Made by a program: the position numbers and the translations under genes. From CAZBWE01 sp964495465 (GTDB taxonomy: Bacteria > Planctomycetota > Phycisphaerae > Sedimentisphaerales > Anaerobacaceae): a DNA stretch of 52,985 bases. The notes below the pieces were generated by a model that saw only the letters and a list, made by a program, of their open reading frames with translations, ran no database searches and was not told where the DNA came from. Below, piece by piece: positions 1 to 9,229 of this stretch; the first letter of the stretch is position 1; every line of letters starts with the position of its first letter. The stretch covers positions 1-52,985 of the forward strand of contig CAZBWE010000006.1 in the NCBI GenBank assembly GCA_964495465.1. Direction: 5' to 3'.

Positions 1-2187
1 CCGCTCTTTAAGGACCCGAATGACGACTTATCGCTTTTATCAATGTCGCCGGCCAAACACGCCGGGGATAACGGTATCGATATGGGCGCCGATGTTCCAG
101 CAGGTGCAAGCATTTCCGGTGAGCCTGTAGGTGGGATTACTTATCAGACTTCCGTCACGCTCAATGTTGCCGGCCCAGCTATTACTGGCTATGTGTACAA
201 GGTAAACAATGGCTCCTGGAGTGCAGAACAAACCGTTACTGTGCCTATATCACTGACAGGGCTTTCCAATGGACAATCCTATACTGTTTACGTCCTCGGC
301 AAGAACGTCGCCGGTGTATGGCAAACCGAGCCCGTTGCATCCGAAACGTTCAGCGTTGATACTTCTTACTACAGGTTTGTTATAAATGAGGTCCTTGCAC
401 ATTCCCACGGGACTGCGCCCGATATTGTAGAGTTGTATTATGACGGCCCAGCTACTCTCGATATTACCGGTTACAGTATTACAGATAACCCTGATTACCC
501 GCAGAAGTTTGTCTTTCCGGCGACAACGGTTATCAATCCCGGACAGTATAAAATTTATTATGCAGATTCCAACGAAGCCCTGCCGGATATTCTGGGATTC
601 TCACTCGACAGCTATGGCGAAGGTTTGTACCTCTACGATGTGTATGGCAACCTTGTTGATTCAATCGAATTTGGAAGCCAACTTAATGATATTACAATTG
701 GCAGGCTCGATGACGACCAGTGGCACCCGACGATACCCACTTTCGGCGCTGAAAATATACCGCATCTGATGGCAGGCCCGTATCGACTGAAAATCAACGA
801 ATGGATTGCAAATACAGATGTGCGTTTTGAAGACGATATAATCGAAATTTATAATCCGTCGGATTTGCCGGTTGATTTGGGCGGCTTGTATATAACCGAT
901 GACCCCTTCGCAAGACCTGACAGGCATAAAATAAAACAACTGACATTTGTGCCGGCTAACGGCTTTGCTTTCTTTTATGCCGACGGCGACGAATTAAGCA
1001 GGTCAAATCATCTTAACTTCAGGATTTCTGCCGATGCCGGTCTTATCGCCTTGTTCGACGAGAGCCTTGTTAAAATTGATGAGGTGATTTACTACTCGCA
1101 AACCGCTGATTACTCTCAGGGCAGATATCCGGATGGCGCCGCTGACTTTCATTTCTTTGAGCTGCCTACTCCGGAAAGGAGCAACGTCCAGGACCCTCTC
1201 TTTATCAATAACAATATCGATATTCTGAACAATTTGAGAGTAACCGAATTGATGTATAATCCTCCGGATGTAGACGATATTGATGAATATATTGAGCTGC
1301 ACAATATCGGCCCGACGACACTTGATATTTCCGGAGTTAAGTTTACCGACGGCATCACTTATATTTTCCCGAATAATACTTTTATACCTGCTTCGGGCTA
1401 TATTGTTCTTGCTGCCGATACCATTGCCTTCAAGGCTCAGTACCCGCTTGTTCCGGACAATTTAATCTATGGCCCGTATGATGGTGCTCTCGATAACGGC
1501 GGTGAAAAGGTGGTTCTGACACTTGCCGACCCGATGCTGGCCGCCGTTTTGAGATTCGAATATGATGACGCCTGGTATCCTGACACTGACGGCCTGGGAG
1601 AATCGCTGTCGATTATCGACCCGACAGTCAGTCCCAAAGACTGGAACAAGGCTCAGAGTTGGCAGGCGGCTGTCCCAACCCCTGCTGCGCCGAATCCTGG
1701 GCAGTCAGAATGGACTATTCTTACTTATGATGATTTTGAGGCCGGTTGGGGAAGTTATATTTCGGGCGGTGAAGATGCTCTGCTTTATACTTCAGGCACT
1801 TATGCACATCAGGATTCTAATGCCGTAAATATACAACATTCAGGCGAAACTACTGCGGCCTTTTTCTATCAGACTGCAGTTGATATTGATACTCCGGGCT
1901 ATACCGAGTTGAAAATCGATTTCTGGTTCTATGCCCTTGACATGGAGCCGGGTGAATCTTTCAAAGTTGTTTTCTTTGATGGTTCGGCCTACAATACCGT
2001 TGCAACATATATATCAGGTACCGATTTTTCGAATAATAACTTTTATCATGAAACGATTTGTCTTGAAGAAGGCACCGGGCCGGGACAATACAGTTTCCCG
2101 GCTAATATGGATATTAAATTCGAATGCATTGCTTCGTCAAATAACGATGATGTTTATATTGACCAGATCGAGGTATCAGCAAAATAA
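1..2187 (+). CDS. Lamin-tail-domain surface protein, 5'-truncated by window edge
   Basis: The frame is open from base 1, so the true start lies upstream; at least 728 residues are present. The first ~25 residues (SPAKHAGDNGIDMGAD) resemble the end of a right-handed beta-helix region of the kind that closes with an AIDAGD..D.GA phrase. Three lamin-tail (LTD) beta-sandwich modules follow, starting near residues 126 (INEVLAHSHG), 263 (INEWIAN) and 413 (VTELMYNPP); each has the typical EXX(N/Y)..DIVELYN-like line and a GYSITD/GLYITDD turn. A C-terminal jelly-roll-like domain (from residue ~573, DDFEAGWGSYISGG) ends the protein with no dockerin or sortase motif seen. LTD proteins of this sort are usually exported and involved in surface adhesion or polymer binding; the exact ligand cannot be told. 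It lies outside the island. Confidence 0.8.
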   Translation, partial: PLFKDPNDDLSLLSMSPAKHAGDNGIDMGADVPAGASISGEPVGGITYQTSVTLNVAGPAITGYVYKVNNGSWSAEQTVTVPISLTGLSNGQSYTVYVLGKNVAGVWQTEPVASETFSVDTSYYRFVINEVLAHSHGTAPDIVELYYDGPATLDITGYSITDNPDYPQKFVFPATTVINPGQYKIYYADSNEALPDILGFSLDSYGEGLYLYDVYGNLVDSIEFGSQLNDITIGRLDDDQWHPTIPTFGAENIPHLMAGPYRLKINEWIANTDVRFEDDIIEIYNPSDLPVDLGGLYITDDPFARPDRHKIKQLTFVPANGFAFFYADGDELSRSNHLNFRISADAGLIALFDESLVKIDEVIYYSQTADYSQGRYPDGAADFHFFELPTPERSNVQDPLFINNNIDILNNLRVTELMYNPPDVDDIDEYIELHNIGPTTLDISGVKFTDGITYIFPNNTFIPASGYIVLAADTIAFKAQYPLVPDNLIYGPYDGALDNGGEKVVLTLADPMLAAVLRFEYDDAWYPDTDGLGESLSIIDPTVSPKDWNKAQSWQAAVPTPAAPNPGQSEWTILTYDDFEAGWGSYISGGEDALLYTSGTYAHQDSNAVNIQHSGETTAAFFYQTAVDIDTPGYTELKIDFWFYALDMEPGESFKVVFFDGSAYNTVATYISGTDFSNNNFYHETICLEEGTGPGQYSFPANMDIKFECIASSNNDDVYIDQIEVSAK

Positions 2188-2310
2188 AAATTGTATAAAT
2201 GATATCAAGCGTGTGTATATAACATAATGTATGGTTCAGGAGTTATGGTAATGAAAAGTGTGTGCGAATGACATCCTCACAACGTTGATTCCTTTAGTGA
2301 GATATAAGCC

Positions 2311-5193
2311 ATGAAGTATTCACGGAGTCTTTCTGTACAATCAGATACCTCGGGTGGTACATGTCACGGGAGACTTATGCCGGCTTTGGTCTGCTTGCTA
2401 TGTTTGCTCACTGTGGTTGGTTCTGTGTCGGCACAGATTTCCATAGATGGGGTCAGCGACCGGCAAATTTACGCAGATAGTGTCTCTTTTATAGTTCATT
2501 CTGATGCTGGTTACGATTACACAGTCGAGTTAGACGGCGTTTCTGTTCCTACGGATGTCTCCATAGAAGTCGATGAGGCAGAATATTACGAATTATATGT
2601 GTATCGACGCGAGCAGTCATCTGGAACTGAAGAGACCGAACTGGTTCGTTTTATAGTCCGGGCAACGGAGCGGGCTGAAACGGAGGTGGGGCTGCCGGTA
2701 TGGACACCTTATCCGACGGTTGACTCGGCTGCGGCTGAGTTTATCGGCGCCCAGCTTCAGATTATTACTCCCGCGGAATATCCCCTTGGACTTGAGATAC
2801 CCGTCATTGCCCGGGTCGAGGATGGAACAGGTAATCGTCTCGGTGTCAACGGTGCTGTTACCGCGGTCGGATTTGAAGATTATCCATTGCAATTGCTGCG
2901 CGGCGTCGGCTCTGTTTTTCTGCCGGCCGCTACGGAGTCGGGCATTATTTCCTATGCAGCTCAAATTCAATCACTTCAGACTCCCAGGCAAATTAATATT
3001 GAAGCATCCACAACCTGGCAGACAGTCTCCGTGGATATTACCTCTTCTGTTGACTGGCCGGAAGATGCACGAATTCACATCAGCGGTGTTGCTGACGATT
3101 TACTGACTATTTCATCCGGCGCCACGCTGACTATAGGGGCAGGAAGTGTTATCAGAATTGACCCTGACATCGAGATTGAAGTGTTGGGTCAAATCGTCGT
3201 CAATGGTACTTTGGAAGAGCCGGTTGTCTTTACTGCCCCTGACAGGGATGAGCCCTGGGGTGGTTTTCTTTTTGAAACAGCTTCATCTCAGGGAGAGTTT
3301 ACCGGCGTCATTTTCACTGCCAGCGGCGCCGATCCCGACTGGTTCGATAACAATCCCGGCCACGGCAGCGCCCACCACTCGGAGGAGTGTCTGTTTTATC
3401 TTTCTAACGGGGCGAATGTGATCTTGACGAATTGTTATATGGTGGAAAACCACGGCCAAGTGGGACACGGCGAGAATGGGTACTTAACTATGACGGGCTG
3501 TCTGGCGCAAAAATTCATTACCTGTGGCCAGTATAATGGAGGAGCTATAATCGCCGAAGACAGCGCCTTCATCGAGTTCCCTTCCGCAACTGCTCCCTTC
3601 GTCGATGGTGACAACGACGCTTTATACCTGTCTGGGGGAGCACATTCTTTAACCGATTGTCTCATCGGCTGGACTCTTGACGACGGAATCGATGCCGGCC
3701 AGGGCGCCGAAGGTTCTGTAATCGTCGATGGTTGCTGGTTCGAGTCGTGCTATCACGAAGCAATGGCCTGGTCTTCGGGGCCAAGATACGGCGATGTCAA
3801 CAATACCGTCGTTCTTAATTGCGGGCAGGCGATCGAAGCTGGCTATGATGACCCTTTCATAGATGTGATTAACTGCCTGTGTACATCTAATGTGATTGGG
3901 GCGCGTTTTGGTGACAACTACGAAGACAGGGTCTATGACGGCTTTTTGACAGTGACAGATTCTTTGCTGCTTTTTAACGTAAAAGACGTCTGGGGGCAGG
4001 CCTGGGACGACTGGACGCTGCATCTTTCTCAGATGGATATTCAGAATAATTATCTTAGCGTAGCAAACGATAACCATCCCAATAATATGCTTTGGGATCC
4101 GCAGAGTGACCCGAATCAACTCGAGCATCTCGAGCCGTTTCTTCCATCACCGGCTGACACGGTAGGAATCGGAATTGCCAAGCTCGAGGATACCTATGCT
4201 CTTTCTGAGCTTTCTGACAGAGTTCCGGTGCGTTTAAGCACCTTCACTACAAATTCTGTATCGGTTGATTATACTATTTATACAGAAGACGGATTGTATG
4301 ACAGCGGCTCTTTGCACTTTATTCCCGGCGAAACAGTCAAGCAGATTCAATTCGTTCCACCGCCTATCGAAGGCCTCAAAGAGTTTCGTATAACCCTGAG
4401 CAATCCGGTTAATGCCGAGTTAACCAGACATCAGCAAATAATCTATATGATACCATACGAAATTATCGAGCAGTTAATCCAGGAGGGATATTTATGGCAC
4501 TACTTCAAAGCCATGGAAGAACCGCCGGCAGGCTGGAACCTGCCGGGATTCATTCCCGATACCAACTGGTTTGAGGGACCAACGCCTATCGGGTATGAGA
4601 CCAGTTCAGGCTACGAAGGATGCATCGCCACTAATTTAAGTGATATGCAGAACAACTACATCAGTGTCTATGCAAGTCGGGAATTCTTTATCGAGGACCC
4701 ATTGCGTTTGACCAGCTTGACGTTTAGTATAGACTTCGACGACGGCTATATTGCCTACCTCAACGGAGTTCCTGTTGATAGCCAATATCCACCAAGTCCC
4801 GTTGCATATGATCAACCAGCCAGCACGAGTAACCATGAGGCGTGCTGCGGAACCAGTACACCGTCGGGTCCCTGTCCTCCGGAACAGGTTGATTTGAGCG
4901 ACTATATAGGCAATCTTGTTGCCGGGTACAACGTGCTGGCAGTTCAGGTACATAACCAATCACCGTCCAGCTCCGACTTCATTTTTAACCCGGAGTTGTC
5001 AAGTATAATTGCACCCTGGCCTGGTGACTTCGAGCCGGACGCGGATGTGGACTTTGTGGACTTTGCATATTTTGTCTTGCGGTGGCTGGAGACCGAATGC
5101 GGCACTTGCGGCCGTGCTGACCTTACCGGTGATGGTAACGTGAACTGGGAAGATTTGCAGGAGTTTTGCGACAACTGGCTGAAGGGGGTTTAA
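2311..5193 (+). CDS. Exported parallel beta-helix protein with Calx-beta and dockerin-like C-terminus
   Basis: 960 residues. A signal peptide is visible at about residues 20-42 (LMPALVCLLCLLTVV then SVSAQ). The middle (about 230-570) has repeated short beta-strand turns with phrases such as VVNGTLEEPVVFTAP and LTDCLIGWTLDDGIDAG, typical of right-handed beta-helix carbohydrate-active or adhesion proteins. A Calx-beta-like module follows (about 615-715, with VSVDYTIYTEDG and FRITLSNP), then a beta-sandwich (DDGYIAYLNGVPV). The end has two Asp-rich calcium-loop motifs, DADVDFVDFAYFVLRW and LTGDGNVNWEDLQEF, like the dockerin-type repeats common on exported planctomycete proteins. Probable role: cell-surface polysaccharide binding or degradation. 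No catalytic residues were identified. The ribosome site upstream of 2311 is weak. Confidence 0.85.
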   Translation: MKYSRSLSVQSDTSGGTCHGRLMPALVCLLCLLTVVGSVSAQISIDGVSDRQIYADSVSFIVHSDAGYDYTVELDGVSVPTDVSIEVDEAEYYELYVYRREQSSGTEETELVRFIVRATERAETEVGLPVWTPYPTVDSAAAEFIGAQLQIITPAEYPLGLEIPVIARVEDGTGNRLGVNGAVTAVGFEDYPLQLLRGVGSVFLPAATESGIISYAAQIQSLQTPRQINIEASTTWQTVSVDITSSVDWPEDARIHISGVADDLLTISSGATLTIGAGSVIRIDPDIEIEVLGQIVVNGTLEEPVVFTAPDRDEPWGGFLFETASSQGEFTGVIFTASGADPDWFDNNPGHGSAHHSEECLFYLSNGANVILTNCYMVENHGQVGHGENGYLTMTGCLAQKFITCGQYNGGAIIAEDSAFIEFPSATAPFVDGDNDALYLSGGAHSLTDCLIGWTLDDGIDAGQGAEGSVIVDGCWFESCYHEAMAWSSGPRYGDVNNTVVLNCGQAIEAGYDDPFIDVINCLCTSNVIGARFGDNYEDRVYDGFLTVTDSLLLFNVKDVWGQAWDDWTLHLSQMDIQNNYLSVANDNHPNNMLWDPQSDPNQLEHLEPFLPSPADTVGIGIAKLEDTYALSELSDRVPVRLSTFTTNSVSVDYTIYTEDGLYDSGSLHFIPGETVKQIQFVPPPIEGLKEFRITLSNPVNAELTRHQQIIYMIPYEIIEQLIQEGYLWHYFKAMEEPPAGWNLPGFIPDTNWFEGPTPIGYETSSGYEGCIATNLSDMQNNYISVYASREFFIEDPLRLTSLTFSIDFDDGYIAYLNGVPVDSQYPPSPVAYDQPASTSNHEACCGTSTPSGPCPPEQVDLSDYIGNLVAGYNVLAVQVHNQSPSSSDFIFNPELSSIIAPWPGDFEPDADVDFVDFAYFVLRWLETECGTCGRADLTGDGNVNWEDLQEFCDNWLKGV

Positions 5194-5280
5194 AGGAAGT
5201 TTGTGCCTACCAAAAGACACATCCGCATATATAAGAGGAAGAAATTGCACTGCTTTCCGGCAATTTCAAGAAGCTTGCAG

Positions 5281-5305
5281 GATAAAATTAGCAGATAATT
5301 TTATC
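5281..5305. terminator. AT-rich stem-loop downstream of beta-helix gene
   Basis: A perfect 10-bp inverted repeat, GATAAAATTA and TAATTTTATC, encloses a 5-nt GCAGA loop and lies 88 nt after the stop codon at 5193. There is only a short T-run after it (TCTT), so it is a weak terminator candidate; it also lies 40 nt from the left island repeat and could instead be an arm-type recombination site. Confidence 0.35.
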
Positions 5306-5343
5306 TCTTGCTGGCGCAGAAAAAAGACCTGGATTTTCTCCTA

Positions 5344-5361
5344 GTCTTAATAGCGGGGGCA
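5344..5361. repeat. Left island boundary repeat (putative att site, tRNA 3'-end fragment)
   Basis: GTCTTAATAGCGGGGGCA here is identical, in the same orientation, to 27133-27150, where it spans the last 11 bases of the initiator tRNA gene plus 7 flanking bases. The similarity continues imperfectly leftwards (GGATTT.TCTCC..G on both sides, with small indels). Duplicated 3' ends of tRNA genes are the standard footprint of site-specific integration. No integrase gene was found inside, so the element would be immobile or decayed. Confidence 0.7.
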
Positions 5362-6055
5362 TAATATGGGGACCTATAGATACAACATAGGGCAGAATTC
5401 AGCATTAAAAACGGCTAAATGAGTGGCGGATTTGTCGGTCGGCAGACCCTTCGTAAAGCCGTAAGTTTTTGTTACATAAAATCTTAAGTGGCGTCGCTCG
5501 TCCGAACCCCTGCAGCTTTTAATCGAACAGTGCAGATATTATTCGAGTGAAATTTTTGGTGGGACATCAGAGAAAAAGGTGGTTATTCCGCGCCCTTTTG
5601 GAAAGTTCGTACTTCTTACGGAATTTGAACGTTTGCGTTATTTGAGGTGGAGATCCGCCTTTATTGCAGTCCCCATAGACAACGGCATGTTTTACCATTC
5701 GCAGTCTTAAATCAAACCCTTCGACTTCTATCAGGGCAAGCCTTGTCATCCTTATTGGGCATCTTTACTCGTCTTGGCGTAGGCGCCAAGCCGTAGCCAG
5801 ATAATCTGCTCGCAATAATTCAAAGGTTTCATTCGTTGGCCCTCGAAAAAACCGTATAGTCTTTTGAGGGTCATATTTTTTCAAGTTTCTTTTCTTATAG
5901 GACCTTAACGATACAGGTAAGCCCCTGCTCTTCCAGATATTCCTTACATTCTGATTCTGGTCCCAGGTCACACATCTTATCCTCGCCAGGGGGATAAGAT
6001 GTTTACCCGCCTGTGGCGGGTTCCTTGGCTAGCCCAAATTAATGAAGATTTTTGT
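5362..6055. other. Left end of island, no convincing gene
   Basis: About 700 bases with only short open frames. Minus-strand frames at 5765-5971, 5567-5749 and 5895-5975 (the last beginning MCDLGPESECKEYLEE) read like pieces of protein sequence but are short, out of frame with each other and lack good ribosome sites. I read this as decayed coding DNA, possibly remnants of mobility genes, without being able to name a family. Confidence 0.35.
5972..6021. repeat. Two tandem hairpins upstream of the kinase promoter
   Basis: The first is an 11-bp perfect stem (ACATCTTATCC and GGATAAGATGT, 5972-5982 with 5992-6002, 9-nt loop). The second is ACCCGCC-TGT-GGCGGGT at 6005-6021. The arms of the second recur at 13134-13150 with a different loop. 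They could be a bidirectional terminator or a REP-like palindrome; no long T-tract follows. Confidence 0.4.
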
Positions 6056-6083
6056 TTGACCTGTTCTTTTCCGGCCATATAAT
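6056..6083 (+). promoter_or_regulatory. Sigma-70-type promoter for the two-component system
   Basis: TTGACC (6056-6061) and TATAAT (6078-6083) are separated by 16 bp, a near-consensus housekeeping promoter. Transcription from about 6090 gives a leader of some 280 nt before the kinase start at 6370. That leader contains a terminator-like hairpin at 6315-6341. Confidence 0.6.
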
Positions 6084-6314
6084 CCGATATATTACGTAAC
6101 TGGGAATAAATATGGCGGGGAATAGGTATATTGCTGGCTTAGCAGTTATCTAATATGTTAAAAATGGGGCGGTATTTGGTCAGCGTTTGGGAGCACATAG
6201 AAGAAAGGGCTATCCTGCGGCAGTTTTTTCGCAGTTCTCCTCAAACATTCTACCTAAGCTGTTATATATGTGCAAAGCTCTTCCTTTCAGAAAATAACCC
6301 GGCCAACCACAGTG

Positions 6315-6341
6315 GGATACCCCTCGTGGTATCCTATTTTT
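6315..6341 (+). terminator. Terminator-like hairpin in the kinase leader
   Basis: A 7-bp stem GGATACC / GGTATCC with a 6-nt loop (6315-6334) is followed by TATTTTTATT. It lies only about 30 nt upstream of the kinase start, and downstream of the promoter at 6056-6083, so it could act as a leader attenuator. No antiterminator was worked out. Confidence 0.45.
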
Positions 6342-6369
6342 ATTATCAAGGGTTTATGCGAAGGCAAGG

Positions 6370-8091
6370 ATGCTGAGCAGAAGGCAACAATCTGGCAGTC
6401 GCCGACGCTCCAAAGCTATGGCGACGGAGCGAAGGACTGGAATCAGCATCTTAGGCGATGTTACCTGGGGTACGCATCTTTGTCTGTTTTACGAAACCGA
6501 GAAAGATTTGATTGATATTTTAGTTCCCTACTTTAAAGCCGGCCTGGAAAGCAATGAATTCTGCATGTGGGTAACTTCAGAACTTCTTAACGAAAAAAAG
6601 GCCAAGGATGCTTTAAGTACCGCTATACCTGATTTTGGTCGATACGTTGAAGCAAATCAGATAGAAATCATCCCACATAATCAATGGTATCTCAAGAATG
6701 GTGTTTTTAATCTGCAAAGAGTCCTTAATAACTGGATTGATAAAGTTAATCAAGCCCTTGACAATGGTTTTGATGGCGTAAGGGTAACAGGTAGTGGAGG
6801 CGGGTTTGAAAAAGGGGTTTGGAAAGAGTTTGCTGACTATGAAAAAGAGGTAAATAAGGCGATTGACAAGTACCGAATGATCACCATTTGCAGCTATTGT
6901 ATTGATGAGTGCGGAGCAACTGAAATCGTGGATATGGTTAGCTGTCACCAATCTGCCATTATCAGGCGGGAAGGTAATTGGGAGGTTATCGAAAGTGCCG
7001 AACGTAAAAAGACGATGGATGCGTTACAAGTTAGCAAAAACAAATATAGAGTGCTTCTTGAGAACCTGCCACAAAAGATATTTCTCAAGGACAAAAACTC
7101 TGTTTATATATCCTGCAATGAGAATTATGCTGCAGATTTGAAAATCAAGACCGCAGAGATCGCAGGCAAAACAGATTATGATTTTTTCCCTGAAGAATTG
7201 GCTGAAGAGTACAGAGCTGATGACAAAAGGATCATGAAATCCGGCAAGGCCGAGGATATCAATGAAAAATATGTGCAGCGAGGAAAAGAGGTATTCGTCC
7301 ATACCGTCAAAACACCAGTGAGAGATGGAGCAGGTAATGCCATCGGAATATTAGGCATTTTCCGGGATATTACAACAGAGAGACAAGCTCAGAAAAGGCT
7401 GTTAGACTATCAAAAACGGCTTCGGGACCTCACATCGGAGATGTCATTAACGGAAGAACGTGAACGCAGGCGTATAGCTACCGAGCTACATGATCAGATT
7501 ACCCAGCAGTTAATTCTTTTCAAGATCAATTTAGGTTCATTGCCAAAGGAACAATTACCGTCAGAGCTTACCAAATCCTTAGATGAAATTTACCAGAATC
7601 TTGACCGGATAATTGGCGATACCCGCACATTGACATTTGATTTGAGCTCGCCCACTTTATATGAATTAGGGCTTGAAGCTGCAATAAGAGAGTGGCTTTA
7701 CGAGGAGGTTCAGGAAAAACACAAAATCCACACTGAATTTGAGGATGACGAGCAATCAAAACCTTTGGATGATGATGTTCGTGCCCTGTTATACAGAGCG
7801 GTGAGGGAACTGCTGGTCAACATAGTCAAGCACGCACAAGCCAAAAATGTTAAGGTTTCTATTAGCAGGGACAACGATAAGGTAAGAATTGTGGTTGCAG
7901 ATGATGGAGTTGGTTTCATACCATCGCCGCAGCTGAACAAAACAGGAGGTTTCGGGCTTTTCAGTATTCGTGAGAGGCTGAGCTATCTTGGCGGCAGTAT
8001 TGATATAGAGTCTAAACCAGGCCAGGGTACGCTTGTTAGGCTTACAGCACCAATAAAACGTGGAAAAATTGTGGAAAAACCTATTCGATAG
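6370..8091 (+). CDS. MEDS-PAS sensor histidine kinase (NarX/DegS type)
   Basis: 573 residues, soluble, no transmembrane segment seen. Residues ~25-190 match the MEDS (DcmR sensory) domain: GDVTWGTHLCLFYETEKDL opening and the later GFDGVRVTGSG stretch. A PAS domain follows at ~225-345 (IFLKDKNSVYISCNENYA, ending GIFRDITTERQAQ). The HisKA_3 dimerisation helix has ERERRRIATELHDQ with the probable phospho-accepting His374; the ATPase domain shows RELLVNIVKHAQ (N box), DDGVGF and GGFGLFSIRERL (G boxes). The start has AAGG five bases upstream; M17 is an alternative. It is followed nine bases later by its response regulator. Probable role: cytoplasmic sensing of a small molecule or redox state, controlling the downstream gas vesicle genes; the ligand is unknown. 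Confidence 0.88.
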   Translation: MLSRRQQSGSRRRSKAMATERRTGISILGDVTWGTHLCLFYETEKDLIDILVPYFKAGLESNEFCMWVTSELLNEKKAKDALSTAIPDFGRYVEANQIEIIPHNQWYLKNGVFNLQRVLNNWIDKVNQALDNGFDGVRVTGSGGGFEKGVWKEFADYEKEVNKAIDKYRMITICSYCIDECGATEIVDMVSCHQSAIIRREGNWEVIESAERKKTMDALQVSKNKYRVLLENLPQKIFLKDKNSVYISCNENYAADLKIKTAEIAGKTDYDFFPEELAEEYRADDKRIMKSGKAEDINEKYVQRGKEVFVHTVKTPVRDGAGNAIGILGIFRDITTERQAQKRLLDYQKRLRDLTSEMSLTEERERRRIATELHDQITQQLILFKINLGSLPKEQLPSELTKSLDEIYQNLDRIIGDTRTLTFDLSSPTLYELGLEAAIREWLYEEVQEKHKIHTEFEDDEQSKPLDDDVRALLYRAVRELLVNIVKHAQAKNVKVSISRDNDKVRIVVADDGVGFIPSPQLNKTGGFGLFSIRERLSYLGGSIDIESKPGQGTLVRLTAPIKRGKIVEKPIR

Positions 8092-8100
8092 GGGGTTATT

Positions 8101-8751
8101 ATGCGCATAAGGATTTTAGTAGCGGATAATCATGGAATTTTGCGACAGGGTATTACCGCCTTGATTGAAAAACAAAGTGATATGGAAGTAATTGGTGAGG
8201 CTGATAATGGGTTAACCGCAGTAGAAATGGCCCGTGAGCTTCGACCTGATGTGGTACTTATGGATGTAAGCATGCCCGTATTAAACGGTATTGAAGCCAC
8301 ACGTCAAATTAAAGAAGAACTGCCGGAGACCAAGGTTCTGGCTTTGTCGGTACATGCCAAAAGGGAATTTGTACTGGACATGGTAAGGGCGGGCGTCTCA
8401 GGTTATATGGTTAAGGAGTGTGTCCTTGATGATTTAGTCCGGGCCATTAAGATAGTTATGGACAATCAGTCGTACCTCAGTCCCCAGATCGCAAATATTG
8501 TTCTGGAGGGCATCACAAAAGATAGCATTTTCGACTCAGCGAATAGGTTCAGGGAAACCCTGACTTCAAAGGAGAAACAGATCCTTCAACTTTTGACCGA
8601 GGGTCATCCGGCAAAACAGGTTGCTGCCCAACTTGGCTTGAGTGTCAAGACCATTGAAGCAAACCGCAGGCAGATTATGGAAAAGACAGACGTTGACAAC
8701 CTTGCAGATTTGACTAAGTACGCAATCCGCCAGGGCTTAATAACTGTCTGA
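8101..8751 (+). CDS. NarL/FixJ-family response regulator
   Basis: 216 residues. Receiver domain at 1-120 with the acidic pocket near residues 9-10 (VADN), phospho-accepting Asp55 in VVLMDVSMP, a conserved Ser/Thr (LALSVHA) and Lys104-region (YMVKE). The C-terminal LuxR-type helix-turn-helix (~150-210) carries LTSKEKQILQLLTEGHPAKQ and the recognition helix region LSVKTIEANRRQIMEK. It forms an operon with the kinase (9-nt gap) and is the last gene before the 567-nt region leading to gvpA, so it is the natural candidate regulator of the gas vesicle genes. DNA sites are not known; nested inverted repeats just downstream (8788-8836) are possible targets. Confidence 0.92.
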   Translation: MRIRILVADNHGILRQGITALIEKQSDMEVIGEADNGLTAVEMARELRPDVVLMDVSMPVLNGIEATRQIKEELPETKVLALSVHAKREFVLDMVRAGVSGYMVKECVLDDLVRAIKIVMDNQSYLSPQIANIVLEGITKDSIFDSANRFRETLTSKEKQILQLLTEGHPAKQVAAQLGLSVKTIEANRRQIMEKTDVDNLADLTKYAIRQGLITV

Positions 8752-8787
8752 TAGAAAAAAGTTGAGCTTGCTGCCATACCGTTATAT

Positions 8788-8836
8788 CCAAAGGAGTCCC
8801 GATATAGCCAATGGCTATTACCCCCCCCTCCTTTGG
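8788..8836. repeat. Nested inverted repeat between regulator and gvpA
   Basis: An outer 9-bp inverted repeat (CCAAAGGAG at 8788-8796, CTCCTTTGG at 8828-8836) encloses an inner hairpin ATAGCC-AAT-GGCTAT (8804-8818) and a run of eight C residues (8821-8828). It begins 36 nt after the regulator stop codon. It may be a terminator without a T-tract or a binding site for the regulator. Confidence 0.4.
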
Positions 8837-9229
8837 CGTTGCCTCGCTTGCTGCCACGATTTTCGTGCTAAAAATGGTTATCAGTATTAAAAAGGCCAGC
8901 ATTTTTCATTAACAAAATCCAACCTTAAAAGAAACGCACACTTTTACCATTTTAACTTTGTAAATCGTCTGTAACTATTCGTACTTTCCATAGGTTTACC
9001 TATCCTTAGGTTAGTCTGAAGACAGGGAAAAACTTCTTAAAGTTATCAGAAATAATGACGAAGCAGGAAACATATTGACATTAAAGTCCGAAGAAAAGGC
9101 ACCTTCGCAACTGACAGTATAAAAAGAGCTAACTTAAATGGGGCGGTAAATGGGGGCGCAAACAGCAGTACCTTACAACACAGTAGGTAGAACCACCATA
9201 AGCCCACCACTTAGAATCGATGTTGCCAA
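8837..9229. other. Long spacer upstream of gvpA
   Basis: No gene is supported here on the plus strand. A minus-strand frame at 8714-8902 starts with a signal-peptide-like stretch (MLAFLILITIFSTKIVAASEA) but overlaps the regulator's 3' end and has no homologue I recognise. The length of the spacer before a highly expressed shell gene fits a complex control region. Confidence 0.4.

Noticed and set aside
6155..6376. Leader ORF of 73 codons before the kinase
   Set aside because: No ribosome site and no protein-like pattern; it crosses the terminator-like hairpin and overlaps the kinase start.
8830..8850. Possible sigma-54 promoter (TTGGC..TTGCT) near gvpA
   Set aside because: The GG and GC elements are 13 bases apart instead of 10, and the regulator is NarL-type, not an NtrC-type activator.
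8714..8902. Minus-strand frame with a signal-peptide-like start (62 residues)
   Set aside because: It overlaps the 3' end of the response regulator, has no recognised homologue and no clear ribosome site; kept only as a note in the spacer entry.
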